From an uncultured Holophagales bacterium (GTDB lineage: Bacteria; Acidobacteriota; Thermoanaerobaculia; UBA5066): a DNA stretch of 5,916 bases. The stretch's first letter is position 1. Each line of letters starts with the position of its first letter. The stretch is from contig CALMDF010000485.1 in assembly GCA_937864895.1 (NCBI GenBank), positions 1 through 5,916 of the forward strand. Direction: 5' to 3'. The notes beneath the pieces are model-generated. The model was not told the DNA's origin. It saw only the letters and a program-made list of their open reading frames with translations, and made no database searches. Positions 3,336 to 5,916 of this stretch are shown piece after piece. The position numbers were made by a program, and so were the translations under genes.

Positions 3336-5916
3336 GTGAGCATCCGGGACCGGATCCTCCGTGCCCCTTCCCCGAGGGTCCTCGCCGGCGTCGCCGTGGC
3401 GCTCCTTCTCTACGCGGCGGTCGGCTTCCTCGTCGTCCCGCGCGTCGTCGTCGCGAAGCTGCCGCCGGCGCTCTCGGCGGCGCTTCACCGGCCGGTGACG
3501 GTGAAAGCGGCGAAGGCAAACCCGTTCGTCCTCTCGCTCACGCTCGAAGGGCTCCGGGTCGGGGAGAGAGAGGGGCAGGGGGCCTTCGTCACCGTCGAGC
3601 GCCTCTACGCGAACGCGCAGCTCTCGTCGCTCTTCCACCGTGGCGCGGTCCTGAGCGAGGCGATCGTCGAGGCGCCGGCCGTCTCGATCGTCCGGACGGG
3701 ACCGGGAGCGCTGAGCATCTCTGACCTGATCGAGGAGCTCTCGAAGGAGAAGCCGGGCTCGAAGCCGGCGCGCTTCTCCGTCGCGAACATCCGGGTCGAG
3801 CGGGGGTCGGTCTTCTTCGACGACCGGCCCGCGGGGACGAAGCACGCGGTGACGGAGCTGAAGGCCGGCGTGCCGTTCCTCTCGAACCTTCCCGTCGACC
3901 AGGACGTCTTCACCGAGCCCTTCCTCGGGGCGAAGGTGAACGGCTCCGCCTTCGAGCTGGAGGGGAAGACGAAGCCGTTCCACGGGACGCGCGAGACGAC
4001 GCTCGACCTCGGCCTGGCGGACATCGACCTGCCCTTCTACCTCGCGTACGTCCCGCTGAAGGGGGACGCGAAGCTCTCCTCGGGGCGCCTCGACACGAAG
4101 CTGACCCTCTCGTTCCGGCAGGGGAGCGGCGAGGACCCGGCGGTGATCCTCTCGGGGCGGGCGGCGGTCCGGCAGCTGCGGATCTCCGAGGGGGAGACGA
4201 AGCCCCTCGTCGAGCTGAAGCGGCTCGAGGCGGTGCTCACCTCGGCCGACCTCCTCCGGCGCGACGTACGCCTCGCGAGCGTGACGGTCGACGAGCCGGA
4301 GGCCTGGCTCCACAGGGACCGCGGCGGCGCGTTCCCGATCGTCGAGGCGCTCCTCGGAAAGGCGACGGCCGAACCCGCCGGGCTGACGGAAGAACGACCC
4401 TCGGCGGGCTGGCGAGTCGACGTCGACTCGGTCGCCGTCAACGACGGCCGGGTGAGCTTCCGCGACGAGCGGCCGCGGCGGCCGTTCGAGGCGGCCCTGA
4501 GGGAGATCTCGATCTCCGTCGCCGGCCTGTCGACCGCCCCTGGAAAGGCCGCCACGATGAAGGTCGCGGCGAAGACCGACGCTGGGGAGAACCTCGAGCA
4601 GTCGGGGACCGTCACCCTCGAGCCCCAGGCCGCCGAGGGCACGCTTTCGGTCACCGGCATCCCGCTGAAGAGGTACGCGCCGTACTACGAAGACGGGATC
4701 CTCTTCGCCGTCGAGGCCGGGACCCTCGACGCCTCGGCGCGCTACAGCTGGCCCTCGGCAGAGGGAATGGCCGCGCTCTCGGACGTCTCGCTCGCGCTGA
4801 AGGACGTGCGAGCGCGGAAGGAAGGAGAGAGGGAGGACTTCCTCCGGATTCCCTCGTTCGCGATGGAGGGAGGGTCGGTCGATCCCGGGACGCGGGAGGT
4901 CCGCATGGAGCGGCTGACGGCGTCCGGCGCGAACGTGAAGATCGTGAGACAGAAGGACGGCAGCATCGACCTCGCGAAGCTCGTGAAGGAAGGGCCCGCG
5001 CCCGGGCCGGAGCGGCCGGGCGGGACGGGGCAGGGCGCGGGAGGCGGCGGGTGGACGACACGCCTCGCCTCCGTCTCTCTCGAAAAGGGCTCCGTCCAAT
5101 TTGTTGACGAGGCGGCGCCCCGTCCGGTGACGACGGTCGTCGCGCCCATCGGCCTGTCGGCCGAGGGTCTCTCCACCGCCCGCGGAGAGAAGGGAAAGGT
5201 CCGCGGGAAGGTCGTCCTGAACGGGAGAGGGAGCCTCACGGTCGCGGGGACCGTGGGTCTCTCGCCCGTCCTCGCCGAGCTGAGGCTCGACGCCACCGGC
5301 GTGGAGCTCCCGCCCTTCTCCGGATACGCGCCGGAGAACGTCCAGCTGTCACTGACCCGGGGGACGATCTCGGCGAGGGGCACGGTCTCGGCGGAGGAGG
5401 GGCCGGGCGGCGGGCTCGCCTTCGCCTGGGAGGGCGAGGCGAGCTGCGGAAACCTGGCGCTCGTGGATCCGGTTGTCTCCCAGGACCTCCTGTCGTGGGA
5501 CTCGCTCCGCTTCGACGGGATGAAGGCGACGTCGAGCCCCCCGTCGTTCGTCGCCGCGAAGGTGGCGCTGACGGACTGCTTCGCGCGGGTCGAGCTCGAC
5601 GAGGCCGGGAACCTGAACTTCCGGAGGGCCTTCGGGCTCGCCGAGCCGCCCCCGGTGGACGACGCGGCCGCCGAGTCCGCACTGGCGGGCGGGAAGCCCG
5701 CGGATCCGCCCCCGCCGCGGGCCGCTCAGGCGCCGCCGGGGGAGAGCGCCGCGTACGTGAGGATCGACGCCGTGACGCTGCAGGGAGGCCGGTTCCACGT
5801 CGAAGACCGGTTCGTGAAACCGGCCTATCGGGCCGACCTGAAGGACGTCGGCGGGAGGATTTCGGGGCTGTCGTCCGTGGCGGGGACGCGCGCCGAGGTC
5901 GACCTGCGCGGGAGCC
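3336..5916 (+). CDS. DUF748 (AsmA-like) envelope protein, N-terminal 860 residues
   Basis: Large periplasmic protein anchored by one N-terminal membrane helix (15-35), running off the right edge. The opening is typical of DUF748: LVVPRVVVAKLPPALSAAL, then RPVTVKAAKANPFVLSLTLE and a stretch through LFHRGAVLSEAIVEAP (99-114). DUF748 is grouped with AsmA/TamB/YhdP-like proteins, whose beta-rich grooves are thought to carry or bridge lipids across the periplasm; no specific function is established for this subgroup. Three module types recur in order: A (101-135, 308-340, 519-551, 738-766), B (147-190, 359-399, 573-613, 807-847) and C (196-260, 406-472, 622-686). Pro/Gly-rich linkers lie at about 553-572 and 768-805. 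The frame is open throughout. The GTG start is 9 bp after the transporter stop, with AAGGTAGGG just upstream as ribosome site. It is probably in one operon with the activator and transporter. The C-terminus and full length are unseen. Confidence 0.88.
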   Translation, partial: MSIRDRILRAPSPRVLAGVAVALLLYAAVGFLVVPRVVVAKLPPALSAALHRPVTVKAAKANPFVLSLTLEGLRVGEREGQGAFVTVERLYANAQLSSLFHRGAVLSEAIVEAPAVSIVRTGPGALSISDLIEELSKEKPGSKPARFSVANIRVERGSVFFDDRPAGTKHAVTELKAGVPFLSNLPVDQDVFTEPFLGAKVNGSAFELEGKTKPFHGTRETTLDLGLADIDLPFYLAYVPLKGDAKLSSGRLDTKLTLSFRQGSGEDPAVILSGRAAVRQLRISEGETKPLVELKRLEAVLTSADLLRRDVRLASVTVDEPEAWLHRDRGGAFPIVEALLGKATAEPAGLTEERPSAGWRVDVDSVAVNDGRVSFRDERPRRPFEAALREISISVAGLSTAPGKAATMKVAAKTDAGENLEQSGTVTLEPQAAEGTLSVTGIPLKRYAPYYEDGILFAVEAGTLDASARYSWPSAEGMAALSDVSLALKDVRARKEGEREDFLRIPSFAMEGGSVDPGTREVRMERLTASGANVKIVRQKDGSIDLAKLVKEGPAPGPERPGGTGQGAGGGGWTTRLASVSLEKGSVQFVDEAAPRPVTTVVAPIGLSAEGLSTARGEKGKVRGKVVLNGRGSLTVAGTVGLSPVLAELRLDATGVELPPFSGYAPENVQLSLTRGTISARGTVSAEEGPGGGLAFAWEGEASCGNLALVDPVVSQDLLSWDSLRFDGMKATSSPPSFVAAKVALTDCFARVELDEAGNLNFRRAFGLAEPPPVDDAAAESALAGGKPADPPPPRAAQAPPGESAAYVRIDAVTLQGGRFHVEDRFVKPAYRADLKDVGGRISGLSSVAGTRAEVDLRGS

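Noticed and set aside
2178..5099. A 973-codon open frame on the minus strand, opposite the activator end, the transporter and most of the DUF748 gene.
   Set aside because: The translation is low-complexity, rich in Arg, Asp, Glu and Gly with no recognisable domain, and the plus strand carries three clear protein families there. Long antisense frames are expected when third codon positions are nearly all G or C.

Overview
This is a GC-rich bacterial segment holding five protein-coding genes in two divergent groups around a 187-bp intergenic region. The presumed host is a diderm (Gram-negative-type) bacterium that uses sigma-54. The support is an NtrC-class sigma-54 activator with an intact GAFTGA loop, an exported arylsulfatase, and an AsmA-like/DUF748 envelope protein. 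The codon style and gene mix would fit Acidobacteriota or Myxococcota-type lineages, but this is an impression and cannot be settled from the window.

Left, minus strand (1-740): a small single-domain STAS protein (740-465) is followed after 28 bp by the first 145 codons of an exported arylsulfatase (436 to beyond the left edge). The sulfatase has a signal peptide, the Asp-Asp metal motif and a formylglycine-type CTAGR motif. The two genes are probably one operon.

Centre (741-927): the divergent control region. It has a near-palindrome with a third copy of its half-site 19 bp further on, a hairpin with a TTCG loop, and weak sigma-70-like elements for each direction. No complete sigma-54 promoter was found here.

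Right, plus strand (928-5916): three tightly packed genes. The first is a GAF/AAA+/Fis-HTH sigma-54 activator. The second is a BASS/SBF-family membrane transporter whose start overlaps the activator's stop by 4 bases. The third, 9 bp later, is a DUF748 (AsmA-like) protein whose first 860 residues lie in the window before it runs off the right edge. Overlap and spacing argue for one transcript.

Working hypothesis (inference): the GAF domain senses a small molecule, the activator controls a sigma-54 promoter not visible here, the transporter moves an organic anion, and the divergent periplasmic sulfatase may release such an anion from a sulfate ester. The DUF748 protein is probably an envelope bridge or lipid-handling protein. 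The most interesting details are an Arg at the transporter position equivalent to a sodium-binding Gln of ASBT, and a regular three-fold module repeat in the DUF748 protein. I saw no CRISPR array, mobile element, tRNA, rRNA or clearly new system.
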